Of a DNA stretch of 64,000 nucleotides, positions 12,152 through 23,163 are shown piece by piece. A program made the translations under genes and the position numbers. The stretch's first letter is position 1; each line of letters begins with the position of its first letter. Below the pieces are notes generated by a model. That model saw only the letters and a program-made list of their open reading frames with translations. It searched no databases and had not been told where the DNA came from. Source of the stretch: Uranotaenia lowii (taxonomy: Eukaryota > Arthropoda > Insecta > Diptera > Culicidae); assembly GCF_029784155.1 (NCBI RefSeq), contig NC_073692.1, forward strand, positions 16,659,752 to 16,723,751, written 5' to 3'.

Positions 12152-13080
12152 CCGCATAAGACACATTCCACCGTGACGTGAAATCGCTTTTCCGGACTTT
12201 TCTGCACTGTTATCATTCTAGACGTCAACCAATTTACTTGAAAAAGAAAAAAAATGTAGCAAACGGTCGCAAATTGAATTTCCTTCAAAATGAATATAAT
12301 TTGGTCATTTTAAAATTTAAGTTGTTTTTGTTGTGATTAATTACTTTTGTGACGTGAATTCACGCTAGAATTACCCATTTCCGACTTTAGTACATACATC
12401 TTTGATTTCCTGTTCTCTCTGTGGAAATAGAATATCGGTGTCTTAAAATGAGTTGTAAAGAAAACAATTACCCACAGTTTGATATACGTAGCTTTTCGAT
12501 TGAACAACAAAGAACGAAGTTATGCTTATTTGAAATTGTGACGTGAATTCACTCAGTTCAAACAGAACAGGGTAGTTGACTGAATTCACGTCACGAAATA
12601 TAAAGTTATACTATGGTTATACTGAACCATTCTTTGGAGCCTTCAAATTTTCTGTACACTTTCAAAAACCATATTCTGTTTTTCCGACTTTAACAATCAT
12701 TAATTTTCAGTATCTGCATCTAACTTTTTCCTTATTTTGATTGGCACTTAAATAGCAACATATTGAGGGATCATATGTTAAAATTACTACTGTCTTCATT
12801 TAAAGATTCGCCAAAAAAAAATTTTTTTATTTTTTTTTTCAAACTTTTTGTATTTTTATTTCAAAATAATGAACTTATTAAAAAAATCAACTAAATTATG
12901 CTCGGTTTGTAAAAATCCGACCATCTGGAGGGTCAAAACAGCTTTCAGAGCACATTTTTCATATAAAATTTAACAAAAAACATATTTTGTGACGTGAATT
13001 CACTCATTCGCGCTGTTGTAACTCAGCTAGATTTCAACCGATTTCTATAAATTTTAGAGTTTCAGAATTGTCTTATCATT

Positions 13081-13105
13081 TTCAAAGAAAATCTCATTTA
13101 TAATT
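13081..13105. repeat. 25-bp direct repeat, left copy (probable target duplication)
   Basis: A 25-bp string beginning TTCAAAGAAAATCTCATTTA is present here and identically at 14743-14767. The host element reads continuously if the DNA between is removed, so the two copies are best explained as a target-site duplication. Confidence 0.8.
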
Positions 13106-13605
13106 AGCTTAGCTTAGCTTAGCTGGATTGACTACTCACATCCACCTTGAACTATGGAGCCCGAAATACTTCATCATGAATTGCTACATACAATAGTAAG
13201 GATTATTTATTAATCATTAAGTGATTTCATTATTGCTTCCACATTACCTTTAAAAGCATTTCGAACTCCATTGTCGAAGGCGTGGCTCAGTAGAACGAAT
13301 TCCACATCGCCAATGGTTGCTACTCCGTGATTGACCGAGGCCATCAGTTTTGTTCAAAGGTCAAAAGAATGGTGCTTGGGATTAGCAGCTCATCCTCAAT
13401 GCACAAAACAGATGCTCTCTCTTTGAACATCAATAACGGCGCCGGCCACGTCCTAGTAGTCAATGGATAGATTGGAAAAGGTAGAAAGGGATGAAAGATC
13501 AATTTTGTGCTTTAGGACCGAGGTCACCTCTGCATCCTAGCAAAATAATTTTAGGTGGGAGGTTTAGGAGAAAAGGATATTAGCAGGATACACTTTTGAC
13601 TAGTG
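13106..13605 (-). repeat. Dispersed repeat with (GCTAA)n tail, copy 1
   Basis: Starts with repeated TTAGC units, then GATTGACTACTCACATCCAC, and ends at TTTTGACTAGTG. It matches 26926-27438 over its length, including TGGCTCAGT(A/G)G, CACATCGCCAATGGTTGCTA, AATAACGGCGCCGGCCACGT and TTAGGACCGAGGTCACCT. If the TTAGC end is a simple-sequence 3' tail, the element lies on the minus strand, like the 3' end of a LINE or SINE. TGGCTCAGTGG resembles a tRNA A box, but no good B box follows. It sits just inside the left 25-bp direct repeat. Confidence 0.72.
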
Positions 13606-14306
13606 TAATGATGTGAAAAACAAAATCCTATATATTGTACTACGCTCCTGTTCTTTCGTAACGACACTCGAAAGTTTGAAAATGCATCATGTTCTGATAC
13701 TATTAACTTACAATATTGAAGAATCAAATTTAAAAAAAAAGATATATGTGTTAAAAAATCTGTAAGTAATACAATGTTGTATTTCTTTTCTTTAACCATT
13801 AACATATTACATTTTAACATCATGTATAAAACATGTTTCTCCGCTTCAATTATGAACAACATAAGAATGGTAAGTGTCTTTAATAAAAATAATAATAATA
13901 AAATTACTATTATGTTTCCAATATCAGTTCAAGGTTTCGAAAAATTTTAAAGTTTTGGAATACAGGATTTTTGATCCCACCAAAATTGGAATTCCAATGA
14001 AAACAACAACTGCAGACCTATAACTTTCTGAAATGCACTTAAACTTCGATTAATTGCGTAGTTTATTTAAAGCCAATTTTGTGAAAGAAAAAAAGTTCTC
14101 TAGTTTTACAATGATGTAAGTAACTGCAATTAAGAAATGTAACGAAACCTAAGGCCGTTAATCAGTTAAACTACACTATATAATTAACTCAAATCGATTA
14201 ACCCGACGAAAATGAAAGTCAAAATTTACCAGTTCCACTAAAACACTAAAATGGTAATACTGTGAACTGTAACTTTTCAAATTCTGACCGTTTGTTTTAC
14301 TGAGTT

Positions 14307-14438
14307 TATTTTCCACTGGCACGGAGGCACACTCTTTCCTCGTAGACAAACAAAATCTTCACCATGAACGGCATCGTCTCGAGCGGCGATTTCGTTCGTT
14401 TACAAAGCTTGTTAGTGCTTCCGTGCCAGTGGAAAATA
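14307..14438. mobile_element. 132-bp MITE with TCCACTGGCACGGAGGCAC arms
   Basis: TATTTTCCACTGGCACGGAG at 14307 and its inverted copy ending at 14438 match over 24 bp with one mismatch. Further inward GTAGACAAACAAAATC pairs with GATTTCGTTCGTTTAC, so the hairpin arm is over 50 bp overall. No coding sequence. The duplication of target bases is unclear. Confidence 0.82.
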
Positions 14439-14742
14439 TACGAAAACGCTTTAAAAGACTAAACATTCAAAAAATAGTACTTAGCTTTGTGCTATCAGCT
14501 TTTCTAATGGAGAGCATTCCGGGAAGGAAATCGTCCAAATCAGGGATCGGGAACCTAAACGGCAGGAATAATCCAGGTTTGATAGCTCCAAATTCCTCCA
14601 TCATTTCCATGCTGGAAATCCCGTCCAGATCCGCCAAGTTCCTTGTTGATGCAACAGTCGTTCTTTATATCACGAAATGAAATATCTTGAAATTTTCGGA
14701 GCCTCTGTCAAACACGTCCTTCTTGCAGCGTAGACTACTTAA
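14439..14742 (-). other. Coding-like fragment of unknown origin
   Basis: On the minus strand a stretch reads NLADLDGISSMEMMEEFGAI, then KPGLFLPFRFPIPDLDDFLP and GMLSIRKADSTKLSTIF before a stop. Its composition and lack of stops are much more protein-like than the surroundings. Just upstream, in another frame, is SSLRCKKDVFDRGSENFKI. It lies inside the 1.64-kb insertion bounded by the 25-bp direct repeats. I do not recognise the protein. It could be a captured host exon, a LINE ORF fragment, or chance. Confidence 0.3.
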
Positions 14743-14767
14743 TTCAAAGAAAATCTCATTTATAATT
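14743..14767. repeat. 25-bp direct repeat, right copy
   Basis: Identical to 13081-13105. After it the surrounding element resumes, reaching its TGACGTGAATTCAC word at 14817 and its right TIR near 15196. Confidence 0.8.
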
Positions 14768-15196
14768 TCAAAAAAAGTCAGAGTTTTCTCGTAAAATAAA
14801 AAACTTCCCTTTTTTTGTGACGTGAATTCACTCATTTGCGACTGTTTTTGTTCGCTTTTCAAACCAACTACATTGGATATAAACAAATTCTTTTTTCTAC
14901 GAAATTAAGCCGTGTTTTTTGGCTTCTGAACATACTAAAAATATTTCCAAAAAAAATCATCCATATATTAAAATTAATGATTTTGTAAAAGTTGTCAAAA
15001 ACACCACTTTTTTCAACAAAAAAACTGATTTTCAAAATCATCTAAAACATGTGTAAAAAAACTTTTTTCTCTTTTTTCCGTTGGTTTTGTGTGATTTGAA
15101 TTATCAAAATTATAGACCATTTTGAGATTTTTTGATACGCGAACGGATAAAAATCACTTTTGAGCGGTACAAGCGTGTGGAATGTGTCATAAGCGC

Positions 15197-16070
15197 TTAA
15201 TGGATTGTAAATACTTTGGTTAACATTTTTATATTTTTGGCAGAATTTTAAAATCTGTAGATTTCCTAAAAAAGCTATATTTTGGTTGGCCTTCTAATAC
15301 ATATGCAAGCAACGGAGTAGTATACCTAAGGAATCTAGCTATCCTGGACGAAACATACGCAAAAGCCATAGTACTTTGAAATATAACAGGTATTTAGGCC
15401 CTTGCGCTTAACCTCAATTGGCAGCTCCGTGTATGTACACGGCCTTCCTACTTTCCCGAAATTCCTACAAATTTCCCGACCCTGAACATTAAAAAAAGAA
15501 TTTCGTCGTCGTCCCCGAGTATATGATAAAATCAACGAAAAAAATTCCTGCATTCTTATCAAAGGTTTTATGAAATAAGCAGTGTACATAATATTTCGAT
15601 GACTAATAGTTGTTTTGTGAGATTACTTTGGAAAGTTTCACAAGAACTGGCTAACACATTACAAAAATCAACAAAATTTTTGTTTTCCAGTCGCCAAAAA
15701 ACCCACCAAATAAAACTTTTTACTAATTCAAAGAGCCAAACATAATTGATGGTATTAAAAAGTATAAGCTCATATTTTTTCATAATTTTATTGCTTACCA
15801 ATTCTTTAAAAAATAAGATTTTTAGATTAATTCCATACATTTGCTAACAATTCTTATAACTATGTTTTGGAGCCTTTCACCAACACAGTTGACGAGGGCG
15901 GAATAGCCTACCTCTGTCTATTTCAAAGTACTATGCGCCAAGGCAGACTTTAGACAGCGCGCTGGACAAGAATATTATACAGCAACCGGGTGGGGAAAGG
16001 TGGCAGACATTTTCAAGCATATTAAACTATCAAAGTTTGCCAATAAATATCTCGTTTGACTAGCTATCTG
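15197..16070. other. Unassigned DNA with a coding-like minus-strand patch
   Basis: Mostly AT-rich. An 84-codon minus-strand frame (15335-15589) contains FNVQGREICRNFGKVGRPC and CTYTELPIEVKRKG, which looks protein-like but matches no family I can name; it may be a retroelement relic. A 90-codon frame at 15568-15840 shows nothing. No TIRs were found. Confidence 0.35.
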
Positions 16071-16170
16071 TAGGGGAAAGTCGGGTAAGACAGACACAGC
16101 GAGTAAAACGGACACTTTCAATATTTCGAAAATTACAGTGTTTGGCACAAATTTAATGATGGAAATATTT
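16071..16170. repeat. Isolated TAGGGGAAAG head of a word-repeating element
   Basis: TAGGGGAAAGTCGGGTAAGA is followed by CAGACAC and, 13 bp on, by AACGGACAC, the usual head-plus-word start. No inverted right end was found, so this is probably a truncated copy. The right limit is arbitrary. Confidence 0.45.
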
Positions 16171-16256
16171 TCGCCTAGGTATATCAACACTTTCGAAATT
16201 CGAAATTGGTGAAAATCTATTCAGACGCTCCGAAGTTATAATACATTCATTTCTTG

Positions 16257-16465
16257 AGTGTGACAAATATGCGTCCAATCGTCTCAGTGTGACAGTTATT
16301 CGTCCATGTACCCATTGTGACAAATTGGCTTTGAATTTTTCCTCGAAATTTCTAGAATAATTTTATTTTTTGACAAACAGTTAAAAAAATACGTAACATA
16401 TTACAACGAATAGCTTCAAAATCTCAAAAACGTAAAAATGTCACATGTGACATTTATGCGTCCAA
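16257..16465. repeat. Iterated GTGACAnnTATGCGTCC words
   Basis: GAGTGTGACAAATATGCGTC at 16257 is followed by GTGTGACAGTTATTCGTCC at ~16289, a partial TTGTGACAAATTGG at ~16316, and CATGTGACATTTATGCGTCC at ~16446. The same word appears as GAGTGTGACATATTTGTCGT near 29397. Terminal repeats were not found, so the element's limits are unknown. Confidence 0.5.
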
Positions 16466-16659
16466 CGGAAGTAATGTTCTTAAATATATTTTTTCTAGTT
16501 TGATATTTTTTAAATAGTATACAAGAAGGGTCTATCAAAAGGAAATTTTTTTTTTAATTTGTTTTCTCCACATGTTTGAATTTTATGCTCGTGTTCAATT
16601 GTAATCTTTTGCTGCCAGACATGTTGAGAAATAAACTGTCCATTACCAGGGGACTAAGA

Positions 16660-17450
16660 TAAGTTTTTTTGGTGTGGAGGAGTGCAGCGCAGTGCAGCGG
16701 GCCATTAAAAGTATAACATTAAAAACAAACGTTAGAAAATTTAAAACATGGAAATTTCATTATCACGCAGTTAATCGGTAGATGCATCCAGCCAGACCCT
16801 TTGAAATATAAATCGCAAAAGTTACTTTCGGGTCTTTATTAATCTATGTTTTGCCATGTTTTAAAATGAATTTTGTGTTTTTTTTTATAAATCTACGTAT
16901 AAAACAAAAATATGCGATTAAGTTGATCGTCTCCACTCTTCAGACTTATGAACCAGAGACTTGATCCGTACACTTCTGTTTACAGGACCGAGAGAATTTT
17001 TCATTGCAAATCGCGCAAGTTTCCACTTTCCCCCTGGTTTGACCATCAATCATATCGCACTTACCTACCTTCCTTCAAGAAGTCAACAGCGAGAGCAAAG
17101 TCTGAGAGAAAGTGTGGCTGAGTCTTCTGCTACTGATTCCCTGTAAAATTTAAATTACCCCGTAGATGTGTATATCAAGAACACTTTCTCTATCTTGATT
17201 CCTGGCCCCTGTTGGTGTTGGTTTGTTGATGGATGATTTTAACACGGTCGTTCCTCGATCCTCGTTGGATCAAAAGCGGAAGCACAATAAAAACATTCTT
17301 CAATCCCCCTCCTGAATGGGGGAGGCACTCCAAAAGGAAGAGAAAAAAAATTGAATTGTTCCACTTCGAGCCTTCGAGCTGTGTGAGCGACCCAACGACG
17401 CACCACACCGATCCGTTCCTGTGGGGAGGGTTTTTAAATTATGTTTTGTT
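16660..17450 (+). other. Candidate promoter-proximal region
   Basis: Composition rises in GC from ~16950, repeats stop, and the sequence becomes unique. This precedes the block ending in a good splice donor at 18386. No TATA box or initiator can be assigned with confidence. Open frames on both strands (up to 144 codons across 17233-17667) lack recognisable domains and are typical of stop-poor leader DNA. Confidence 0.3.
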
Positions 17451-18385
17451 TATTTTTTTTTTTCCTTCTACTTTCACGTCTCTCCAGGACCTTCTTGGGT
17501 GGGTTCGCTTGTGGAAACACACGGGAAAACTGGAAAGGGTTGGGAGAGAGAAAGTTCCTTGTATGTGTGTAAATATTCTGGAGACGTTCCGACCGGAGGT
17601 TTCTTTCGAGCGTGAGTTCCGTTTCGGTGGCCGGTGGGGTGAGACCTCTGTATGTGCTGTGCTGTGAGCGGGGTTTTGGGTGGTTGTTGGTTAGGGTATC
17701 AGCACATAAGATCCGGCCAAAGATGTCTGAGCGGTTGCGTTTGTATGTGTGTGAGTGAGTGAGTAAGGAGCAGATTCCGGTTGAGGACTGCAAACGGAAC
17801 GAGGGGTGGCGGTGAGTGGAATCCTTTTAGTTCTTTTTCCACCCCAAAAGGAGCACACATAAACCGAAAAGGTGAAGAAAAGTGCTGTGCGTCTCGAGAA
17901 AAACCTGAATCTTGTCCCTTTGGCAGTTGCGAGCCAGTTCTTGAAGGAACAAGTCTGGGGACTAAAACCGGTTCTTTTCAAACGGTGTGGATGAGGTTTC
18001 TTTAGCAGCAATCAAGCAAAACTAGCCCAAGGAGCCAGTTCAAGAAGTGAAGAATTTCCTTTGAGAGGTGGTGGCAAAAAAGGAAGTTCAAGATCAATCA
18101 ATCGGATGTGTGGAAGAAGGTGTGTGTTTTGTTTGGTTGTGGGAAAACTGCTGTGAAGAAATGTGGAAAACCTGTTTGCCAAACCGATTGACCTGTGTGT
18201 AGTTTTGGTGGTGGGAAGACAAGTGTGATCAAAGAGTTTTTCTTCAGCTGACCATGGAATGTAACCTTAGAAAATTATGTGTTAGCCAAAGGTGAAGAAA
18301 GAACAAGAAGATGCCTGATGGAAAAATGAATGCTGCAGAACCAAATAATTGAAACCGGAAAATTCAACAATGGATGCTAGCAACT
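17451..18385 (+). other. Candidate 5' leader exon ending in ATGGATGCTAGCAACT|GTAAGC
   Basis: A unique stretch rich in GTGTG and AAAG runs, in the style of long insect 5' leaders, ends CAACAATGGATGCTAGCAAC then T, followed by GTAAGC (donor at 18386). The ATG has a good context (CAACAATGG) and would give MDASN plus one base of the next codon. A short upstream frame (MPDGKMNAAEPNN, stop) precedes it. Joining this phase-1 end to the acceptor at 32010 would create an immediate stop, so the two are either not joined directly or the ATG is not used. The pairing of this exon with any gene is an inference. Confidence 0.35.
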
Positions 18386-18390
18386 GTAAG

Positions 18391-21141
18391 CAATGCAATG
18401 ACTTTATTTTCTCTTTTTTAGAATCGTACTCTGTGGGTTTTCTGTTTTGCCGTCGGCATTTGGTGCTTTACCGATATAGTGCAAGATGAGATAGATTATT
18501 GACACTTTCACGCATGTTTTAAAACTTTCATGCAATTGAAAGTGAAACTTAGTTAAGGTAACACAAATACTTTGTGATGAAATTGACTTACTTAAATTTG
18601 GTAGAACAATAAAATGAGTAGGTTAGATCGTTCAAGCGTTAATTTTTTTAAAGAGATGTTGTGGGTTAAATCTCTTTCATCTTCATTAACGGTAGCAGTA
18701 TTTTCGATTTTTCATTGGCCAAAACGACGGTTTTGTCATAACTTTAACTTGTTTTCAATTCCATAACACATGTTTAAAAGTTTATTAGAAACTGATGCTT
18801 AATAAATTCTTTTAAATTTAAATTATGCATGTTTCAAAGGAAGTTCTTTATGAGTAATCTCTTTGTGTGTCTTTAGAAAATAAATACAAATTTAAAACAT
18901 TGTAAAACTAAAAAACAAAAGTTTTTTGACTATCAAAATTTATATACTGAATTATTTGAAAATGTTTGATTTGACAAATATTATTGTGTATTGAGCTATC
19001 GCCATAATATCAACCAAAATTGCGTGTTTTTTTGCTACAAAATATAATTTGTTTTTATAACTTTTGTGTACATTGTCTTTACTAATCTACATTAAAAATG
19101 CTGCTCGTAATAATGTTTAAAAATAAAACAGGCATTCAACCGATATATAAAGTTAAAAAAAAAATTGAAAAAATTGAGAATTTGTGGAATGTATAGTGTT
19201 CTACCCGGAATTTACCGACCTGGAGTTCTCGGGAATAAAAAAAAAATCGGTACCGAAAAATTATCCCAAGAATTCCCGAAACCAATGCTCAGTTACTAAA
19301 AAGTTACATGATCTAAATTTGAAAAATGGAACTGATTGAGCAAGGAAAATGAAAGTTGTACCTTAATATATGGCTTAGACTTAAAATTTTCCTTTTTTTA
19401 AACTGGTTACATTGAAATTTGATAGCAAATGTTTTTACTGTCAAAAACTTAGTGTAAAAGTGAAAAACAAAGAATATATACCAAACAATTCCAATAAAGA
19501 AACGCTATGAAAAGAACACGAATGTTTTAGAACTTCCGTTTCGCAACCCGTTGACTGTAGCAAAGAAATGACATATTTTGAAACAAAAGGATAGTTATCT
19601 GAAAATTTACGAGATTTTATGAGTAACCTGAAGTCTAGCTTACCAACTTTCTCAATTCTCAATTCACAATTTTCTTCAAGAATCAGTCTAGTTGATAGGT
19701 TGAAATACTTAGATTTTGGGTCTTGGTTTTTAAGTTGGTAATTAAATTTTTGAGGAATAATATGGAAATGTTTTGCAATAGTATAGCCAAAAAATTTGGA
19801 ATATGGATAAGGTTTCGTATGTAGTACAGTGTTAAAATTTTTCAGCTTCAATTTCTAATCAGCTTAAATGGCCGGGAAATGGACACTCATGTACCTACTG
19901 TATTGAAGTCTAAAATGGCCCACAAAATTCGATTGCATTCAAATTTTAGAACGAAAATAATTTTTAGAAGCTTTGGAGATGTTCTACCTCAATATAAATT
20001 TCGAACACATCAACGCTGCAGAAATTTCTTATAAATTGGAAATGTTCGCAAGTGTTCTCTAGTCTGTCACATTGATTGTAGTACTGATGATGGCCTTCAA
20101 ATAGTATTCAAAGTGGAAAAAAATATTTAAATTTTATTGGTTACTTTCCTTTTATTTTCTTTGAACAATATGACATGTGAGGCCCTTGGAGCCAAAGGGG
20201 TATACGCTATATTTCAATTAAAATTTCTAGACAAGTCCGGTCCGGCCCGAATGCCTTGATATTGTGGAAAACTGTTCCGAATTTGCCCGGTTTTATCCAC
20301 ATTATTTGGAAAATTAAACAATAATCGGAAATTCAGTTTTGACTTTTATGTCAAAAACGAATATTGAAATGTGTGTTTCTGCAAAATAAACTAAAAAAAT
20401 TATCCGTATCCCTTAAACACGACCTGAGCGCTGATGACGTGTTTGGACAAACAAAATATATTCCAAATAATTTTTATTCCTTTCCTTATAAAATTTTTTT
20501 TTTTTTTTAAATGCCTGAAATTTACTCAGATTTGCTCGTATATTGTCCGCTTTTTTAAATGGAGTTTGAAGTTTTTATTTTAAGAAATTATTCCTTTGCA
20601 TTGAAAACATTTTTCTTTGGTTGAAAGAAAATTTACTTTGTTTCCAAATAAAAATGCAATTGAATAAAAGTCTTTTGAATCAAAGAATTTGTTTAAAATC
20701 AAAGTCCAAAATTATTCAATTCAAAAAATTAATTCTTTCTTTCAAAAATTATTTATTTGAAACAAAACCATAATTCATTGATTCAAAGAAAACAGGAGAT
20801 TGAATCGAAAAAATTAATTTTTTGAATCAAAGTCAGTTTTGTTTTGTTTAAAAATCCAAGTTTTCTCTGCGTGAAGATAGTGGAGTTCACAAATATTTCA
20901 GCTGAAAATCGATGCATCTCTTACGTCCAGGTGTGACGGCAGTTTTTAAATTTGTTTTAAGAGTATACTGTGCTGTGCCTTGAAACGTTAAATCTCGTCT
21001 GATAATTGTTAGATGGTTGCTCTTATTGTAATAGAAAGTTAGAAGAAAACGTATCATTGCGGTAAAAAGTTTTGGAAGCGCAAAGTTTAAGATGCGTAAT
21101 GCGTACCTTATTTGTACGGTAAATTTTGTGACCTAACTGTA
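18391..21141. other. AT-rich DNA with repeat relics
   Basis: No gene found; a 136-codon minus-strand frame (19441-19851) has no recognisable features. Relics are present: CCCGGAATTTACCGACC and CGAGAATTCC-like words near 19204-19285; a degenerate copy of the CCCGG element at ~20228-20550 (GTCCGGTCCGGCCCGAAT, TTGCCCGGTTTTATCC; compare 46108-46612); and a stretch 20590-20870 in which TTGAATCAAAG-type words recur. Confidence 0.5.
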
Positions 21142-23163
21142 TAGGGTAAATGATCTTGAGCGGAACTAAATGGCCCAATTCGATACAACTCGGAACAGTT
21201 GATCAAGCGGTGTGGATAGGCGTTATATCCGAACGAATTTTTTTTAGTTCAGCGGATAGATCTAGGTTTCTGCTTTCTAATGATGATTTTTAGAATATTT
21301 TAGTGTAAATCCTAATAACTCTAGAGCTGATTTACTGAAGTAAGAATTCTGATCTTGAGCGGAACCACGCTGATCTTGAGCGGAACTAAAATATGATCTT
21401 GAGCGGAACCATTTTTTACTAAAAGATTTTTTTAATAGCTCTCATTCCTAATCTTTGTGTAGCTGTGAAAACTACAACTAAATTTCATCTTTAAAGATTT
21501 AAAAGTTAAAAAATTAATGTTTTCACGTAAATAACCAAAACTTAGCCTTCCAAAGTTGTTATCAAAATATCCGCCCTATTTTTTTTCTTACTTAAAAAAA
21601 GATATACCATTTTCACTTTGATTCACTGTATCTTATTTCGAAAGAATCGATTCACTAAACTCAAATTTTAGTCTGTTTTATCTCAAAAATTAAATTCTTA
21701 AGTATCTATATTTAAATGACTTTTTGAATGTGCGCGTTTAGGGTCATATTGCCTCGAACAACTTTTGAAGTTTACGACAAAGTCAGTAATACAAAAATAA
21801 ATGCCGTAAATTATAGATTTTGCAAAAAAACTGTACATTTCTCTTAATCAAAGTGTTTTTGAGTAACAAGTCTGTTTTTTTTGTGATTATTTTGATTAAT
21901 TTTCTGTGATGCTTATTCCATTTATTTCGTTGAAAATTCATGATAAATTGGGTTTTTTTTTACATTTTAGTTGGGAAAAATCAGTTAACATTGAAAATCT
22001 CATCATACTTTTCTAATTCTTAATAAGAATCCGAAATTTCATATTAACCAAAAAAATTATAATATTGGAAATCCATTCAAAATTTAAAAATTTTGTAAAA
22101 TTTTTGACTATTTATTGATTTTTATCACAGATTCTGTGATAAAAATTGGCTCAAAGTTCAGTAAAACTATAGATTTTTCTGAGATTTCGGCAACCTTGCT
22201 TTCAACTAAAGTACTCTTTCATAGAATAAAGTTTATAATATGTTCTAGTTTATTATGGATCACGATAAAATTTTATTTATATTAAAAAAATTTGGATACA
22301 TTAAGTATTTAGCTCAATTGATAAAACAATTATTTTCAAACCGATTTCCATGAGTTCGAACTCAAGTGTAACATCAAACACTAGGGAATCGGATAGGTTA
22401 TCAATATCAGGCCACTAAGTGAATCTTTAAATAATATTATTTATTAATTAAATCGTTATTGTTCATTAGTTCTCGAACTATGACAAAAAAATATGAAGAA
22501 AGCCTTCCTTCTCCTTCCCTCTGAAAGAAAGAATCAATTTTTGTGTGCCTGGTTTGGTACGCTGTAACTTTTGGTTCTATTCGAAATTAATTTTATATCT
22601 TTTCTGTTTCTAAAGTTGTATATAAAAGTAGTAGTATATAAAAGGTGCTGTATATATTAAGGGGTAATACCCCCGTATGAGACATAAGGCATCTACCTAG
22701 CGCACCTAGCGGTTTATTTTGGAAGCTAGTAGTTCCGCCCAAGATCAAAGATGGTTCCACTCAAGATCATATTTTACTTTTAGAAACCACGCGATTAATT
22801 GATATTTTGATGGAAAACTTGTTACAAAAACCCGAATAATGCTTTTTTATGAGTTTTTCTACCATTTTAGTCATTAAGAATCAGTTTATAACGGCCAAGG
22901 GTTACATAAATTGACGTTCAAAGTCAGCTTAGATTGGTAAAAATTGCAGCAGAAATGCGTATGTTTTTAAAGCTTCTAATAACATTATTTCATTTGATAA
23001 ATTTTAGCAAAAATGACAAAGGTTGTATGAAAAGATCTTGAAAAAGTGTTATTTCAATATTTCGATAAGATTCATTAATAATCATTGCCTAGATCTTAGG
23101 AAAAGTAAATGGTTCCGCTCAAGATCAGATTTCGACTAGTTCCGCTCAAGATCATTTACCCTA
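21142..23163. mobile_element. 2.0-kb word-repeating TIR element, GATCTTGAGCGGAAC family
   Basis: The first 27 bases (starting TAGGGTAAATGATCTTGAGC) are exactly repeated, inverted, at 23137-23163. TA at both extremes fits a TA duplication around GGGTAAATG...CATTTACCC. The word GATCTTGAGCGGAAC recurs in direct orientation at ~21152, 21351, 21371 and 21394 and inverted, with slight variants, at ~22730, 22750, 23111 and 23138, so words are clustered toward both ends and point inward symmetrically. The middle is non-coding and holds a copy of another repeat (21901-22198). Perfect TIRs imply recent mobility using a transposase supplied from elsewhere. Confidence 0.9.
21901..22198. repeat. TTCTGTGAT-word repeat, copy 1
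   Basis: Shares with 33719-33992 the blocks TTCTGTGATG, CGTTGAAAATTCATGA then (C/T)AAATTGGGT, CACAGATTCTGTGAT, and the end TTTCTGnGATTTCGGCAACC followed by TT. The copies differ by several indels. The inverted end reads AAGGTTGCCGAAATC, similar to the AAGGTTGCC ends of the element at 46108-46612. It lies within the 21142-23163 element and is probably a nested insertion. Confidence 0.65.

Larger units (their letters stand above)
12152..15196. mobile_element. ~3-kb TIR element with iterated TGACGTGAATTCAC word, carrying a nested insertion
   Basis: The ends CCGCATAAGACACATTCCAC (12152) and, inverted, GCGCTTATGACACATTCCAC (right end ~15196) match in 17 of 20 bases. GTGACGTGAATTCAC occurs at 12349, 12538, 12989 and 14817, inverted at 12581, and in a variant form (GTGACGTGAAATC) right after the left TIR. 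About 1.64 kb of the interior (13106-14742) is a later insertion bounded by a 25-bp direct repeat, so the element proper is ~1.4 kb. It encodes nothing. The word contains TGACGT, the core of a cAMP-response-type bZIP site. Confidence 0.7.

Noticed and set aside
17233..17667. 144-codon plus-strand open frame in the leader block
   Set aside because: No domain, overlapping open frames on the opposite strand, and stop-poor composition; more likely leader or promoter DNA.
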